Part shown: positions 27,073-36,504 of the stretch, in pieces
How positions within the stretch are numbered: the first letter of the stretch is position 1
Layout of the letters: each line of letters opens with the position of its first letter
NCBI RefSeq assembly: GCF_023008585.1
Contig: NZ_CP095391.1
Coordinates: 62,001 to 126,000, forward strand
Length of the DNA stretch: 64,000 nucleotides
Direction: 5' to 3'
Origin: Natribaculum breve
GTDB taxonomy: Archaea > Halobacteriota > Halobacteria > Halobacteriales > Natrialbaceae
The notes under the pieces: model-generated
The model's database searches: none
What the model was told of the DNA's origin: nothing
Seen by the model: the letters and a program-made list of their open reading frames with translations, nothing else
Made by a program: the position numbers and the translations under genes

Positions 27073-28846
27073 CCACCTCTCGCTGCCCCTCCGACTGCCG
27101 GAGACACACCACGACGCACACGAACGGTTAGACGAGTTCGTCCAACACGTCGCCACCCGCATCCTCCACCTCCGCTGGACGCCGGAATACCTCGACGACA
27201 TCCACGACGCCGACTATCAGGCGTGGACGTACTTCGACGAACACCAACCATTCGAAGAACTCGACGACCACGCCCTCTACCACTCCATCCACGGTGAAGA
27301 TCCGCCGGCGGATTTCGAACTGTACGTACCGTCACGTATCCGGCGATGCATCCTACAGAAAGTCGGAGAAACCCTGCGGAGCCACGCCGATCGCCGCGAC
27401 GCCTTCTACGCCATCCAGCGCGTCCTCCCCACGCACAAAATCCGCCGAATACACCGTCGCCGCATCAAAGAAGAACTGTGGGAGGACGGCGAGTACCTCT
27501 CCGGGGGCTACGTTGATGTTCTCATCGACCAACTCAACACGTACTACGACCGCCACGGAAGGTATCCGGACACGTATTTCGAGTTGCAAGACCCGCCGGA
27601 GTACAGCAACGGCGCGTTGCCGTACTCGGCGGACGACGGCCCCACGAGCGGCCAAGCCGTCAACTACCACTACGACGAAAACGAGCAGTCGGTGACGGTG
27701 AAGCTGAAGCTGAAAACCCCCGACACTGTGACTCCCGAACGTCGTGGGGACTGGTCGTGGCACGAACACGACCTCGCCGGGTACGACGCCTTCTACACGC
27801 TCACCCAGCACGGCTCTCTGTCAGCCCCAGAGTTCCAATCCACGTGGCGCAAGAACGGCGACCACATCCACGAACTCTCGTTTCCCGTCGAAGTCGATAA
27901 CGCCGACACAGACGGTGATGCGGAACGCGTGTTGGCGCTCGACGCCGGGATACGGAAGGACGTGACCGCGGTCGTCGTTGAGGAGACTGGCGAACAGGTG
28001 TCGCGGCCGCATTTCGTTCGAGTTACTGATCGTGACGGGATGCGCCGACTGCACCGGGAGCGACAGCGGTTGAACGATCAGTTGGCGGAACTTCGCCGGA
28101 GTGGGCGGGATCACACGGCAGCGTTCAAAACGGTGCAGGCAGAGTACGAACGAGTGAACACCAAAATCCAGCACAAGCGCGAGCAGTTGACACATGATGT
28201 GGCGAATCAGGTCGTCGCGCTCGCCTTGGTGTACGACGTGGACGCCGTGGTTCACGAGGATTTGCGGTCGCTGTCCCCACCGTCTGGTGAAGGTGGGTTG
28301 TCGTGGGAGCTGTCGAGTTGGGCGCGGCGCGAGATCATCGAGAAGATCGAGTACCGCTGCGAGTACGTTGGCGTGGACGTGGATCGGGTGTACCCGCAGG
28401 GGACGAGTCGGTCGTGTCCGCGTTGTGGTTCGACTGGCCATACGTGCAAGTCTCCCGACCACACGGAGGAGGTGTGGTGGGGTGGGCACTTCCGCTGCGA
28501 CAACGCTCGGTGCGGGTTTGAAGGTGATCGAGATTACATCGCGGCGGTGAACGTGGCTCGCGTGTTCTTCAGCGAGACGGATGGACTGGATCACGGGTTC
28601 ATGTCCTCCTATACGGGGGATTCGGAAACCGTGCCAGCTCGCCGTTCCGTTGGCACGCGGCTCGCATTCGGGCGTGGCGTTGTTGCCTACGAGCCCGAAC
28701 AGACAGGGGCGACCGCTGGTGGTGGGTCGGCTGTCATAACGCCCGCTGTCGCCCTGTCAGAGTCGAATGCGGATGGCGGTGATGGGTGTGGCCCAGCCAC
28801 CCGTCAATACACCCAATTCCAACGGGTTACTGCTGAACACTGCTGA
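27065..28846 (+). CDS. tnpB: IS607-associated TnpB
   Basis: This 593-aa TnpB is long for the family because of about 230 N-terminal residues rich in Asp, His and Tyr. RuvC-like residues are kept: VLALDAGIRKDVTAVVV (Asp), DAVVHEDLRSLS (Glu) and GDRDYIAAVNVARV (Asp), with a zinc ribbon (CPRCGS...CDNARCGF). A hydrophilic tail of about 70 residues follows the last catalytic Asp. The start overlaps the tnpA stop, indicating coupled translation. Predicted to be active as an RNA-guided nuclease. Confidence 0.88.
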   Translation: MTDHLSLPLRLPETHHDAHERLDEFVQHVATRILHLRWTPEYLDDIHDADYQAWTYFDEHQPFEELDDHALYHSIHGEDPPADFELYVPSRIRRCILQKVGETLRSHADRRDAFYAIQRVLPTHKIRRIHRRRIKEELWEDGEYLSGGYVDVLIDQLNTYYDRHGRYPDTYFELQDPPEYSNGALPYSADDGPTSGQAVNYHYDENEQSVTVKLKLKTPDTVTPERRGDWSWHEHDLAGYDAFYTLTQHGSLSAPEFQSTWRKNGDHIHELSFPVEVDNADTDGDAERVLALDAGIRKDVTAVVVEETGEQVSRPHFVRVTDRDGMRRLHRERQRLNDQLAELRRSGRDHTAAFKTVQAEYERVNTKIQHKREQLTHDVANQVVALALVYDVDAVVHEDLRSLSPPSGEGGLSWELSSWARREIIEKIEYRCEYVGVDVDRVYPQGTSRSCPRCGSTGHTCKSPDHTEEVWWGGHFRCDNARCGFEGDRDYIAAVNVARVFFSETDGLDHGFMSSYTGDSETVPARRSVGTRLAFGRGVVAYEPEQTGATAGGGSAVITPAVALSESNADGGDGCGPATRQYTQFQRVTAEHC

Positions 28847-28856
28847 AAATAGGAAC

Positions 28857-29515
28857 GGTGCGAGTCCCATCACTTTCCCCTCGCCGTTGAACATCCGGTA
28901 GCCGAGGTAGTTCGTGACCGCGGCGTAGAACAATCCCCAGCTGTTCGGGTGTTCGTACGTCCGGAGACGCGTGAGCCCGTCGGCGGTGGCGTGCCAGACG
29001 ACGGTCGAGTCGTACTCGCCTTTCGCGTCGATCGTCAGAACCAGCGCCTCGTCGAACGTCGACGGGTGGAACGCGCTCACCGCGTGACACGCGTGGTGCG
29101 AGCGGCGCTCGATCGGCGGGAGCGGCGTTCCGATCTCCTCGAGACGGGACTCGACGAGACGCGTCGGCACGTACCGCGATTTAAACTGATCTCTGCCGAC
29201 GTTCCGGAGGTGTGTGAATTTCTCGAGCGTTCCGTCGAGCCGGACGGTATTTTTCAGGTAGTGATCGAGGATCTTCGTCCGGAGGGCCGGTTCGTACGGG
29301 AGGACGATCTTCTCGAGATCGCCGAGGTCGATCCCTTCGTACTCGAGGCAGGCGCGAATCGCCCGCTCCGGGAAGGTGTCGACCGCGTGTTTCTCTCGAG
29401 TCAGGCGCTCTTCCTCGATCGCGAATCGAAGTTCACCGTCGTCGAAGATCGCTGCGCTCGGATCGTGCTGGCCGTAGAGGCCGATTGCGGGTTTGAATGA
29501 CAGGACGTAGCTCAT
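28857..29515 (-). pseudogene. carbamoyltransferase, N-terminal part (split gene)
   Basis: These about 220 codons begin MSYVLSFKPAIGLYGQHDPSAAIFDDGELRFAIEEERLTREKH, the typical NodU/CmcH N-terminus. They contain SHHACHAVSAFHPS (HxxxH metal-binding motif), LTIDAKGEYDSTVVW and YRMFNGEGKVMGLAP. The frame then enters the IS607-type element. ATG 29515 is chosen for homology; an upstream in-frame start lies in the neighbouring intergenic sequence. Together with 25306-26380 it makes a complete gene. Confidence 0.9.
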
Positions 29516-29598
29516 GAGTTCGGTGGTTTTTCGTCTGGGTGGCTCTCGTGGAACAGGTGGGTCGATCGACTGGCGATTATTCGATCCGAGCGAAACGA

Positions 29599-31034
29599 TC
29601 ACTCGATGTAGCCGAGGGTCTCGAGTCGGTTCTCGACCACGGAATCGACGGTCGCTCGGTTCGAATCCGTATACTCGGGATAGGACATCGGCTCGGTCTC
29701 CTCGACGATCGGAAGGACGCGCCCGTCCATCCTGTCGCTGTACGGTACCCCGAGTGCGGCGAGGATCGTCGGAGCGACGTCGAACAGGTGCGCGTCATCG
29801 ATGGATCGCGACTGGTCGATTCCCTCGCCGCTCGCGACGAATATCCCATCGAGCTTGTGGTTCCAGGGTTCCGTCGTCTCGACGAAGTACTCCTCGCACG
29901 GCTGTGCCGAGAGGAAGTGCTGGAAGTCGGGACGGTGACGATATCGACTGCTCGATCCGTGTACGGGCCCTCGAAGAACGCCTCGCGGGGTGCGACCTCC
30001 TGGAAGACGGGCTCGCCGTCGGGTGCGGTCACCGACTCGAGTTCCCGAACGAGATCCGCTCTGACGGCCTCGTACTCGTCCTGTGGTATCGTCCCGTCGG
30101 GGTCTCGTCCCTCGACGTTCATCCGAACACCGAGTTCGGTCCGTGCACGGACGTACGCTTTCGACCTCGGAAAGTCGACCTGTTCGTTCCCGGTCCGGAC
30201 GACACCGTCCGGGACGTGTGCTTTCGCGAACTCCCCGAGTCCGAGGCGTTCCAGGACGAGCCCTGTCCGGTGGGCCGTAATTCCGACGCTCGCCAGCGCC
30301 GCGGCGATCCGTTCGACGGTGCTCGGCTCCCACTCGTCGGCCTGCTCGCCGTCCCGGAGGTCGTCTCGCATCGCGTTCCACGTCGGCATTCCCTTCCCGC
30401 CGAGGGTGGTCTCGAGATAGCCGGCGTCCTCGAGGAAGGCGTTGACGCGAAACTCGGGTTTCTCGTAGCGCCCCATCCCGTGATCGCTCGCGACGAACAC
30501 CCGCCGTGGCGTACACGCCTCGAGGACCGCGCCGATCTGCTCGTCGGCGGCAGCGTAGACTCGCTTGACCTTCTCCCACTCGCCGTCGAACTCGTGGAAG
30601 ACGGTGTCGGTTTTCTGAAACTGGAGGAAGCCGAAGTTCGGTTCGAACCGGTCGACAAGATAGCGAAACGCGTCGCCGCGCATCTCGACGAGCGTGCAGT
30701 ACTCGTCTATCTTCTCGGCGTCCGAGAGCGAGTCGTCACCTCTCGCATACCGGGGGTAGACGCGGTACGCACCGATGGCCTCGCGGACGTCGTCGAGGAT
30801 GCCTTTGGGGTGACACGGCGGATCTTCCGGACCGATGAATCCCGGGATAATCGCCCCGTCGATCTCGTCCGGCGGGTGCGTGACGGGAACGTTGACGACG
30901 ACGCTCGAGTGACCGTGGTGATCGAGCAACGTCCAGAGCCGGTGTGCGTGGACGTCGTCGCCTTTCACGACGTGAAAGTCGTATCCGTCGAACCCGGTGA
31001 ACCCGTAGACGCCGTGTTTCCCCGGATTGACGCC
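29599..31034 (-). pseudogene. alkaline-phosphatase-like hydrolase, main part (split and frameshifted)
   Basis: This is the body of a type I phosphodiesterase/alkaline phosphatase superfamily protein: GVNPGKHGVYGFTGFDGYDF, FLQFQKTDTVFHEFD (metal Asp region), RRVFVASDHGMG (Asp-His metal motif), and DAHLFDVAPTILAALGVPYSDRMDGRVL at the C-terminus. Around 29930 the frame changes after VDIVTVP because one base is missing: the downstream DFQHFLSAQP continues in another frame. The first 58 codons are at 34057-34230. Allowing one restored base, the joined gene is 536 aa. Likely role: removing or transferring phosphate-type groups in glycan synthesis (context only). Confidence 0.87.
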
Positions 31035-31051
31035 GGTGAATCGCCTCGGGG

Positions 31052-32287
31052 TCAAGCCCCGAGGCTTCCTGTTTCTACGACGCGCTTTGCAGACACACGC
31101 TGAAATTCAGGTGTGTCCGTAGGGAGCGCAGTCTCCACAGGCGTTGATTCGGGCCATCCCAGCCCTAGTTCAGAAAAGCCGCGCTTGAGGACGTTCATCG
31201 CCGCGTTCGCGTCCCTGTCTGTCTCGAATCCGCACGACGGACAGGAGTGTTCCCGCACCCAGATAGGCTTCGCCGTCTCCACACCGCACGACGCACACTC
31301 TTTGGTGGTGCCTCGCGCTTCGACCTGCACGACGTGACAGCCGTACAAGTCTGCCTTGTATTCGAGGAGTGTAATGAATTGTCGCCACGCCGCGTCCTGC
31401 TTGTTCCGAGCGTTGTGCGAGTCTTCCAGCATCCCCCTCACGTTGAGATCTTCCACGAACACGGCGTCGTACTCGCGGACGAGCCACGTCGTAATCTTAT
31501 GCTGGTAGTCCAGCACCTTCCGCTTGATGTGACGCTTCACCTTCGCTACTTCCCGGCGTTGTTTCTCGTAGTTGTTCGACCCTTTCTCCTTCCGCGAGAG
31601 TTTGCGCTGTTCGCGTTGAAGACGCTCATACTCGTCTTCGAGGTCGAGCCAATCCACTGTCTTGCCGTCAGACGTGTGGATATAGTTGTGGATTCCGAGG
31701 TCGATACCCACGCTGTTGCTTGAATCTAACTCGTCCAGCGTGGGTTTCTCGGGTAAGTCAGCGTCGTCAGTTTCGAGACCGAAGGAGACGAACCAGTCGC
31801 CGGTCGTCTCTTTTTTGACCGTGAGTTCTTTGATGTCGGCTTTGTCTGGGATGTCGCGGTGATAGCGGATTTTGATGTCACCGATTTTGGAGAGCCAGAG
31901 CGTCGCACGTCGGCCACTCGTGTTTTTGAGTTCGAAGCCGGACTGCGAGTACGTCATACTCTGGAACGCCCTCGGTGACTTCCACTTGAGCTTCCCGACC
32001 TTACGACCGTCCTCTTTCTGGCCGTTTAGGTTCGAGAGGTTGTCGTAGAACCGTGTGACGGTTCGTTGCAGAGCCTTCGAGTTGACTTCCGAGAAGACAG
32101 GGAACTCGTCTTTCCAGTCAGGAAGTCGGTAGTGGTGTTTGTATGCAGAGCCGATGTTGTCGGCGTCCACGTTCTCGTACTCGTACAGGGTGTAGTTGTA
32201 CGCTTGGCGATGAATGTCGATGTGACGTTCCAGTTCAGCCGCTACCTCTTGTGTCGGGTATGCATGGTAGCGGTGACTGTACTCCAT
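31052..32287 (-). CDS. tnpB: TnpB RNA-guided nuclease of IS605-type element
   Basis: This 411-aa canonical haloarchaeal TnpB starts MEYSHRYHAYPTQEV. It has NSVGIDLGIHNYIHTSDG (first catalytic Asp), DAVFVEDLNVRGML (Glu), a zinc ribbon (CASCG...CPSCGFE) and TDRDANAAMNVLKRG (last Asp). The C-terminal 40 residues run into the right-end hairpin, where the omega-RNA is expected to be encoded. It is much closer to the IS1341-type form than to the TnpB at 5048. All active-site residues are kept. Confidence 0.92.
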   Translation of the reverse strand: MEYSHRYHAYPTQEVAAELERHIDIHRQAYNYTLYEYENVDADNIGSAYKHHYRLPDWKDEFPVFSEVNSKALQRTVTRFYDNLSNLNGQKEDGRKVGKLKWKSPRAFQSMTYSQSGFELKNTSGRRATLWLSKIGDIKIRYHRDIPDKADIKELTVKKETTGDWFVSFGLETDDADLPEKPTLDELDSSNSVGIDLGIHNYIHTSDGKTVDWLDLEDEYERLQREQRKLSRKEKGSNNYEKQRREVAKVKRHIKRKVLDYQHKITTWLVREYDAVFVEDLNVRGMLEDSHNARNKQDAAWRQFITLLEYKADLYGCHVVQVEARGTTKECASCGVETAKPIWVREHSCPSCGFETDRDANAAMNVLKRGFSELGLGWPESTPVETALPTDTPEFQRVSAKRVVETGSLGA

Positions 32288-32364
32288 CGCTGTCTCTTGA
32301 TTAGCGATATGTTCACTTAATGGTTTGTATCCCTGCCTATCGGATTCAACCCCGGGGTCAAGCC

Positions 32365-34026
32365 CTGTCTCTTACCCACAAATTCTATTCCCGTAGCTGA
32401 GAAGTTGAGGCTGGGAGATGGGACGAGATCAGCGGAGTTGGCGACCTGATCTGAACGATGACGGGGAGTTGTGTGACATGGATGTATCAGGTTGGATTCG
32501 GACGGAGTTTCGGGCAGCGGAGTTCGGAGACAAGCGTCTTACCGATCGATTGGTCCAACTCGGGGATGAACTCGGCAGTTCACCTGCCGAGTCCATCCCG
32601 GCTTCCTGCGAGGACTGGGCGTCCACAAAGGCTACATACCGATTTTGCGATAATGAGAGTGTGGAACCGACCGAGATTCTCTCTGCTCACAGGCAGTCAC
32701 AGCGATCACGGGTGAGTGGCGGAGACGAGCTGTTGGTCGTCTCCGACACGACGTATCTCACCTTTCCTCGCCACCCAGCCAAGGACGGTCTTGGAGATAT
32801 TAGTTCCTCAGATATCGACGTAGAAGGCGTCAAATTACACACTTCCGTTGGTATTCGCCCAGACACGCAGCAGATGACTGGGGTCATCGACCAGCAGGTG
32901 CTGGTCGAGGACCAACAGGCGGGCAACACTTACAGCACAAACGGCAAAGACGACCCAATTCTCCTTGAGAACGAGCATGAAAAGTGGTTGCGTGGGGATA
33001 GGGAAGCCGCCGAGTGGCTTCCCGAAGACGTGCGTCCGATTTTTGTCCATGACCGAGGTGGGGACGCCTTCTCGTTGTACGAGGAACTGAGCAAGGAGAG
33101 TGCTAACGCTGGTTTCGTTGTTCGAGCCAATCAAAACCGACGAGTCTTGACAGAAGGTGGTGAAGGTGGGAAACTCTTCGATTGGAGTAGCGACCTCGCA
33201 GAACGAGGTCGCAACTCCATCGAGATTCAACAAGGCGGTGGACGAGAAGCCAGAACAGCCGAAGTCTCAATCACTGCAGGAACCTGTGAGTTGCGCGCAC
33301 CGCGAAATAATCCGGATCAAGAAGGGTCCGTCAAAGTGAATGTGGTGAGAGTGGATGAAGTCAATGGGACTGGCGATCCGATTCAGTGGGTGTTACTCAC
33401 CACTGAATCGGTCGAAACGTTCGACGATATTCTAGCCATTATCGAGTACTACGGCCTTCGCTGGCGGATCGAAGACTGGCACAAGGTGCTGAAGAGCGGT
33501 TGTAAAATCGAAGAACGGCAACTGCAAACGTGGGAGCGTATGGAAGTGTTGTTGAGCGTGTATTCAGTGATTGCCTGGAAGGTCTTGGAGTTACGAGAGC
33601 TAGCCCGTGGAGAGAGTTCAGTTGCTCCAGAGATCTTGTTAAGCGAGGCCGAACGCGCAGTTCTGGAAACGAAATTTCCAGAACTGAGCGGTCAAAGCGG
33701 GAAAGCCTACGCGGTACATGTGGCGAAGCTTGGCGGATATTTAGACCGCGGTTCAGATCCTCCTCCAGGCTGGGAGACGATGTGGAAAGGGCTTCAGAAG
33801 CTCCGCATGTGGGCAGAAGGCTACGAACTGGGTGCTGAATGAGCGCCACAGCCGCTCATTCAGCGAGACTCTCCGTGAATCCAGCTTTTGTTCAGGGTCA
33901 CAGACTGTCCAGCCTCTGAAAGTCGTAAGCCAGTATCAATAATGATTCCTTCCTGACTGATCTATTCATATCGGGCGGAATTTGGTTGATTTTTCTCAGT
34001 AGAGATGAGTTATGGGTAAGAGACAG
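32365..34026 (+). mobile_element. 1662-bp IS4-family (IS50/Tn5-like) insertion sequence
   Basis: The ends are CTGTCTCTTACCCA(CAA) and the inverted CTGTCTCTTACCCA(TAA). The target duplication GGGTCAAGCC is perfect (32355-32364 and 34027-34036). The ends resemble the outside and inside ends of IS50/Tn5, which begin CTGACTCTTATA and CTGTCTCTTGAT. The single ORF encodes a transposase with the YREK signature. The element sits in the hairpin of an IS605-type left end. Two 256-bp MITEs in this window have the same ends and target length. Confidence 0.93.
32418..33842 (+). CDS. IS4-family DDE transposase (IS50-like)
   Basis: This 474-aa transposase has an N-terminal EFRAAEFGDKRLTDRLVQLGDEL...ASTKATYRFCDNESV domain, as in Tn5/IS50 family proteins. 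DDE positions: LLVVSDTTYLTF (first Asp), RPIFVHDRGGDAF (second Asp), and YYGLRWRIEDWHKVLKSG, which fits the Y-2x-R-3x-E-6x-K signature exactly and supplies the Glu. An in-frame ATG at 32478 (MDVSGWIRTEF) also matches family starts and may be the true one. The protein looks intact and is the probable source of activity for the MITEs. Confidence 0.92.
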   Translation: MGRDQRSWRPDLNDDGELCDMDVSGWIRTEFRAAEFGDKRLTDRLVQLGDELGSSPAESIPASCEDWASTKATYRFCDNESVEPTEILSAHRQSQRSRVSGGDELLVVSDTTYLTFPRHPAKDGLGDISSSDIDVEGVKLHTSVGIRPDTQQMTGVIDQQVLVEDQQAGNTYSTNGKDDPILLENEHEKWLRGDREAAEWLPEDVRPIFVHDRGGDAFSLYEELSKESANAGFVVRANQNRRVLTEGGEGGKLFDWSSDLAERGRNSIEIQQGGGREARTAEVSITAGTCELRAPRNNPDQEGSVKVNVVRVDEVNGTGDPIQWVLLTTESVETFDDILAIIEYYGLRWRIEDWHKVLKSGCKIEERQLQTWERMEVLLSVYSVIAWKVLELRELARGESSVAPEILLSEAERAVLETKFPELSGQSGKAYAVHVAKLGGYLDRGSDPPPGWETMWKGLQKLRMWAEGYELGAE

Positions 34027-34056
34027 GGGTCAAGCCCCGGGGCATTCTCCTAGACC

Positions 34057-34230
34057 GCTTGTAAACAGCGACGGCCACGCGCTGGGCGTCCACGGCGGAA
34101 TCTGTGACTCGAGCGGCCCGGCGACGCCCGTCTCGAACAGGGAACGGAGGTTCGGAATCACGTTCTCCTCGGACAGCCGGTCGAACACCGAGAGACAACC
34201 GGCGTCGATGCCAACGAGCAGTGCGTCCAT
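34057..34230 (-). pseudogene. alkaline-phosphatase-like hydrolase, N-terminal part
   Basis: These 58 codons begin MDALLVGIDAGCLSVFDRL (metal Asp of the superfamily) and contain the WTPSAWPSLFTS catalytic-nucleophile region. The frame ends at the IS605-type element. It joins with GVNPGKHGVYGF at 31034. ATG 34230 fits the family; the 15-residue upstream extension does not. Its neighbour on the plus strand is the deacetylase gene, divergent. Confidence 0.85.
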
Positions 34231-34552
34231 CTGATTTCGACCAGTCGTCGGTTCGCTTTCGCTACCACGTTTCATTCAGATACGTCGGGAGTGGTGTCGG
34301 AGGGATATATTTAATATCGAGTGAAACACCCCGACCGCGTTCGGCGAGTGTGCCAGTGAGGCGTCGGATCGCGACCGCTCGAGCGTCGAGAACTCGCCCG
34401 GTCTGGACCCCTGTTTCCCCCTCGAAACGGTGTTTAACACACCGATAAACGCTCTCTCGATCGGCCGAGATCGAGATCTCGAGGATTCCGACGGGCGAAT
34501 ATCGGTTAAGAAGTCCATCACCAAATGGCTCGAATCGGGACGAACGAACAGC

Positions 34553-36001
34553 ATGGATCAGAACCTCTCCAGACGACGCGCGCTGGCTGCACTCGGTGTG
34601 ACTTCGACCGCGTTCGCCGGCTGTCTCGAGTTCCTTCCCGGCGGTGAGACCGACACCCCCTCCGAAAGCAAGACTGGCGGGGACGGAGACGACGCTGGTG
34701 GGGACGGGACGCCCGGAACCAGTCCGGACTGGCCTGCGATCGACGCCGGCGAGGTGCTCTCGGACTTCGAAGACCTCGATCGGTGGGAGCCCCACGAGAC
34801 GAGCGAGGTCAGCGCAGCCCCAGACGAGGCACAGACCGGATCGCAAGCGGCGGTCCTCGAGAGCGACGAGGGGACGGCCACCATGAGCATGTTCTTCCCC
34901 GACGGCTTCGATTTCGAGGGGTGGGACACGTCGATGGCGGTCAAACCGGAGTCCGTGGACCGGATCGTCGTCGAATTCATCGCCCCGACCCGCGACGAGC
35001 GTCTCACCAGCGTCCGAACGGTGCCCGACGACTACGACGACTGGTTCCGGGTCGACTGCGGGTACGAACACAAGCCTGCAGGCGAACCGGACCTGTCGAA
35101 CGTCACCCGGCTGAACGTCGTCGCGGACGGCCCCGAAGGTGGCCCGGCCCGGATGCTGGTCGACGACCTCCGGCGAACCGAGGCGGTCGACAACGGTAAG
35201 GCGATCCTCGCGTTTTACGGTGGGCACCAGTCACACTTCGAACTCGCGGCTGACCTGCTCGAGGAACGGGGGTGGGCTGGTGCGGTCCCGGTCGATCCAA
35301 GACGCATCGGCGATCGGGATCGAATGGGGTTCGACGAGTTACACCAGCTCAGAGACCGTGGCTGGGACGTCTGCTCATACCCGCGGACGGACGGCAACTT
35401 CGCCGAACAGTCCGAGGAGAGACGGCGGACGGTCATCGAGAGCAGTCGGGACTTCCTCGCGGACAACGGCTTTCCGGACGGCTCGCGCCACTTCTTCGCC
35501 CCCGAGTGGAGGTGGATGGATCCGACCACCCACGGGATCGTCCGGGATCTCCACGAGTCGGGCTTCACGTTCGGGGCCTGTCCGACCGGCGCCCCACCGA
35601 CCGGGATCCACGTGACGCCGGTCATCTGGGGGCCCGCCCTCCACAACGGCGTTCGCCGCCACGTCAACCTCTGTGACCAGTACCAGCAACTCACCGTGAT
35701 CCGCATCCCTCGCGTCGTCGACGGGGCCGCCGACGCGAATAGCATGTCGCTCGAGGCCTTCGAGAGTCTACTTCACCACGTCGACCAGCGGGGGCTCGAC
35801 GTGATCACACCCTCCGATCTGGTCGACGGGACGATGGGAGACGGCGGCGGGAACCAGAACGAGGCCGTAGAACGGCCGAACGGGGTCGTCCTCGAGGCGG
35901 GCGAAACGCACTCGCTCGAGGGATCGGGACGGACAGAAACCGACGAATTCGACCTCAGCGAGGGCATCCTCACGGGACAGTTTACAACGGAGGCAGGGAG
36001 A
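34553..36001 (+). pseudogene. Tat-exported lipoprotein polysaccharide deacetylase, N-terminal part
   Basis: These 483 codons start MDQNLSRRRALAALG (twin-arginine motif), followed by the lipobox TAFAGC, so the product is a Tat-exported lipid-anchored protein. A low-complexity Gly/Asp/Ser linker of about 40 residues and a beta-rich domain (residues 75-205) precede a NodB-like polysaccharide deacetylase region (AILAFYGGHQSHFELAADLLEERGW...HFFAPEWRWMDPTTHGIVRDLHESGF). Catalytic residues are not fully canonical. The frame enters a PATE-like element; joined with 36505-36972 the gene is 638 aa in frame. Probably acts on extracellular polysaccharide. Confidence 0.83.
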
Positions 36002-36504
36002 AAGCCCACGGCTTTAGCCCTGTCTCTTACCCACAAGTTGCGCTACCAGTCTGCGAGCGATCCATCGGAGAGTGGCGATCGAGATACCAGTATTCAGCGT
36101 CTTTCGTCGGGTGAAATCCGTGATTGTGGATCCAAAAGCAGTCGCCTCGAGTACTACGCTCCGTACCGAGCGTCGATCTCGTCTCTCTTCCTGTGGGTCT
36201 CGGTTCGTTCACGCCCGTCTCGAGAGCCTCCGAAACGCCACTTTTGCGAGACTCCGACGTATGGGTAAGAGACAGGGCTTTAGCCGTGGGATGAATCCCG
36301 TAAGCTTGATTGGTATTCCCTCCGAAATCAGGGGTACCGAGTCCGAGGCAAGCCCACCAAAGCCGCTGTCTCGGTCGGGGGCCGTACTGGCTCGGCCCGA
36401 ACCCCGGCATCCGACCGGGGAACTCCCGACGTGGGGATGCCCGTCTGTGACGGGTCCTCGGCCGTCTGTGGCGGTCGAACCCCACGACTTCAGTCGTGGG
36501 AGAA
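36002..36504. mobile_element. PATE-like non-autonomous IS605-type element with nested MITE
   Basis: About 237 bp of element DNA (after removing the MITE and one target copy) splits the deacetylase gene exactly between codons, AGR and VSHDG. One end holds a hairpin CCCACGGC...GCCGTGGG, interrupted by the MITE in its loop. The other end has CCCACGAC TTCA GTCGTGGG. Palindromic ends, no coding capacity and small size match haloarchaeal palindrome-associated transposable elements derived from IS200/IS605. Orientation is not clear. Confidence 0.75.
36020..36275. mobile_element. 256-bp MITE with IS4/IS50-type ends, copy 2
   Basis: Same length and, by eye, all but one base identical to the reverse complement of 4758-5013. 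The ends are CTGTCTCTTACCCA on both sides. The target duplication is GGCTTTAGCC (36010-36019 and 36276-36285), the loop part of a PATE hairpin. Near identity implies that both copies moved recently. Confidence 0.92.

Larger units (their letters stand above)
26381..28856 (+). mobile_element. IS607-type element in the carbamoyltransferase gene
   Basis: The element is about 2.48 kb, with a serine-recombinase tnpA and a tnpB overlapping by 8 bases. Both junctions carry a GG dinucleotide (26381-26382 and 28857-28858). Excision leaving one GG recreates the intact target (gtagggtgcgag). This is the known IS607 pattern of GG-core recombination without longer target duplication. The carbamoyltransferase frame is perfect on both sides, so insertion is recent. 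Confidence 0.9.
31035..34056 (-). mobile_element. IS605-type tnpB element in the phosphatase gene, with nested IS4-type element
   Basis: The boundaries are set by frame restoration at FTSG: the codons for FTS end at 34057 and GVNPG begins at 31034. The right end has a hairpin of CCTCGGGG and CCCCGAGG arms around CTTGA (about 31045-31066). The left end, interrupted by an IS4-type element, has CCCCGGGG arms around the same CTTGA loop. Without the nested element and its target copy it is about 1350 bp. No tnpA is present. Confidence 0.85.
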
